NCBI GenBank assembly: GCA_003511465.1
Contig: DOID01000073.1
Coordinates: 1,313 to 8,069, forward strand
Length of the DNA: 6,757 bases
Source of the DNA: Bacillota bacterium
GTDB lineage: Bacteria; Bacillota; UBA4882; UBA10575
Direction: 5' to 3'
The position numbers and the translations under genes are program-made. Below the pieces are notes generated by a model. The model was not told where the DNA came from and ran no database searches. It was given only the letters and a program-made list of their open reading frames with translations. Of this stretch, positions 6,284 through 6,757 are shown piece by piece; positions within the stretch are counted from its first letter, which is position 1, and each line of letters starts with the position of its first letter.

Positions 6284-6757
6284 ATGCTGACGCTGATCGT
6301 ATTCCTAAGCGGAGCCGTTTTAATGTCCTTGGAAATGGTGGGGAGCCGGATTCTGGCACCGACCTTCGGTAGTTCCATTTATGTCTGGGGCTCCTTGATT
6401 GTAGTTGTGATGGCAGCCTTAACTCTCGGGTATTATGTGGGCGGACGGATTGCCGATCGCTACCCGGATTTACTAGTGATTGGGATGATCTTAGCGGTCG
6501 CCGGAACTTTCATCAGTTTTCTCCCTTTTTGGACAAGCCGAGTTAATTTCCTCTGCGGGCAGCTGGAACCAAGAGTCGGTTCCCTCCTAGCGGCTACTGC
6601 TTTCTTTTTTTTCCCCAGTATCCTTTTGGCCACAATTTCTCCGTATGCGGTCAAATTATCCAGTCACACTTTGGCGAACCTGGGAAATATCGCTGGCCGT
6701 TTATCGGCGATCTCCAGCATCGGTAGTGTGGTTGGTACCTTATTAACTTCCTTTTTT
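6284..6757 (+). CDS. Fused membrane/spermidine synthase-like protein, N-terminal part, cut by window edge
   Basis: The frame is open from ATG 6284 to the last base (158 codons) and continues outside the window. AAAGGAG at 6268-6274 lies 9 bases before the ATG. The product starts with almost no cytoplasmic tail and is strongly hydrophobic, with membrane segments near residues 3-19, 32-54, 63-82, 100-119 and 140-158. The motifs SLEMVGSRILAPTFGSSIYVWGSL (about 15-38), LTLGYYVGGRIADRYP (46-61), ISPYAVKLSS (118-127) and GRLSAISSIGSVVGT (138-152) match the membrane domain of fused MFS/spermidine-synthase-like proteins. In those proteins several transmembrane helices precede a soluble aminopropyltransferase-fold domain. 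That catalytic part is not visible here, so whether it makes a polyamine is unknown. It follows the hydrolase by 58 bases with no terminator seen, but has no evident functional link to sugar use. Confidence 0.85.
   Translation, partial: MLTLIVFLSGAVLMSLEMVGSRILAPTFGSSIYVWGSLIVVVMAALTLGYYVGGRIADRYPDLLVIGMILAVAGTFISFLPFWTSRVNFLCGQLEPRVGSLLAATAFFFFPSILLATISPYAVKLSSHTLANLGNIAGRLSAISSIGSVVGTLLTSFF

Noticed and set aside
6460..6654. 64-codon minus-strand frame at the window end
   Set aside because: It is antisense to the clearly recognisable membrane domain of the spermidine-synthase-like gene and has no independent support.

Overview
The window looks like chromosome of a Bacillota-type (Firmicutes) bacterium. 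The evidence is strong AGGAGG-type ribosome binding sites, a TTG start codon, and LplB/YtcP-type sugar permeases beside a large solute-binding protein, an arrangement common in that phylum. GC content appears middling and rises from the AT-rich start of the first permease to the GC-richer hydrolase. The species cannot be named from this sequence.

Layout, all on the + strand: (1) 37-1008 and 1072-1959, two permeases of a carbohydrate ABC importer of the CUT1 / LplB-YtcP type. (2) 2048-3682, the matching extracellular solute-binding protein, starting at TTG and preceded by a possible 19-codon leader ORF (1992-2051) that overlaps its start codon. (3) 3701-3741, a perfect 17-bp inverted repeat with an internal T tract, a strong intrinsic terminator. 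(4) 3742-3873, a short region with an open reading frame that ends in an ATGA overlap with the next gene. (5) 3874-6225, a family GH95 glycoside hydrolase (alpha-L-fucosidase / alpha-L-galactosidase family) with no signal peptide. (6) 6284 to the window edge, the N-terminal membrane part of a fused membrane/spermidine synthase-like protein, cut off by the window.

The first five parts read as a small sugar-utilisation locus. The binding protein captures an oligosaccharide outside the cell, the two permeases carry it in, and the cytoplasmic GH95 enzyme removes a terminal alpha-L-fucosyl or alpha-L-galactosyl residue. No ATPase gene is present in the window; such importers usually borrow a shared MsmX-type ATPase encoded elsewhere. 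The final gene has no obvious link to this pathway.

No RNA gene, CRISPR array, insertion sequence or phage feature was seen. The points most worth a second look are the Thr at a GH95 substrate-specificity position, the two short overlapping ORFs at the starts of the binding protein and the hydrolase, and the non-canonical lipobox of the binding protein.
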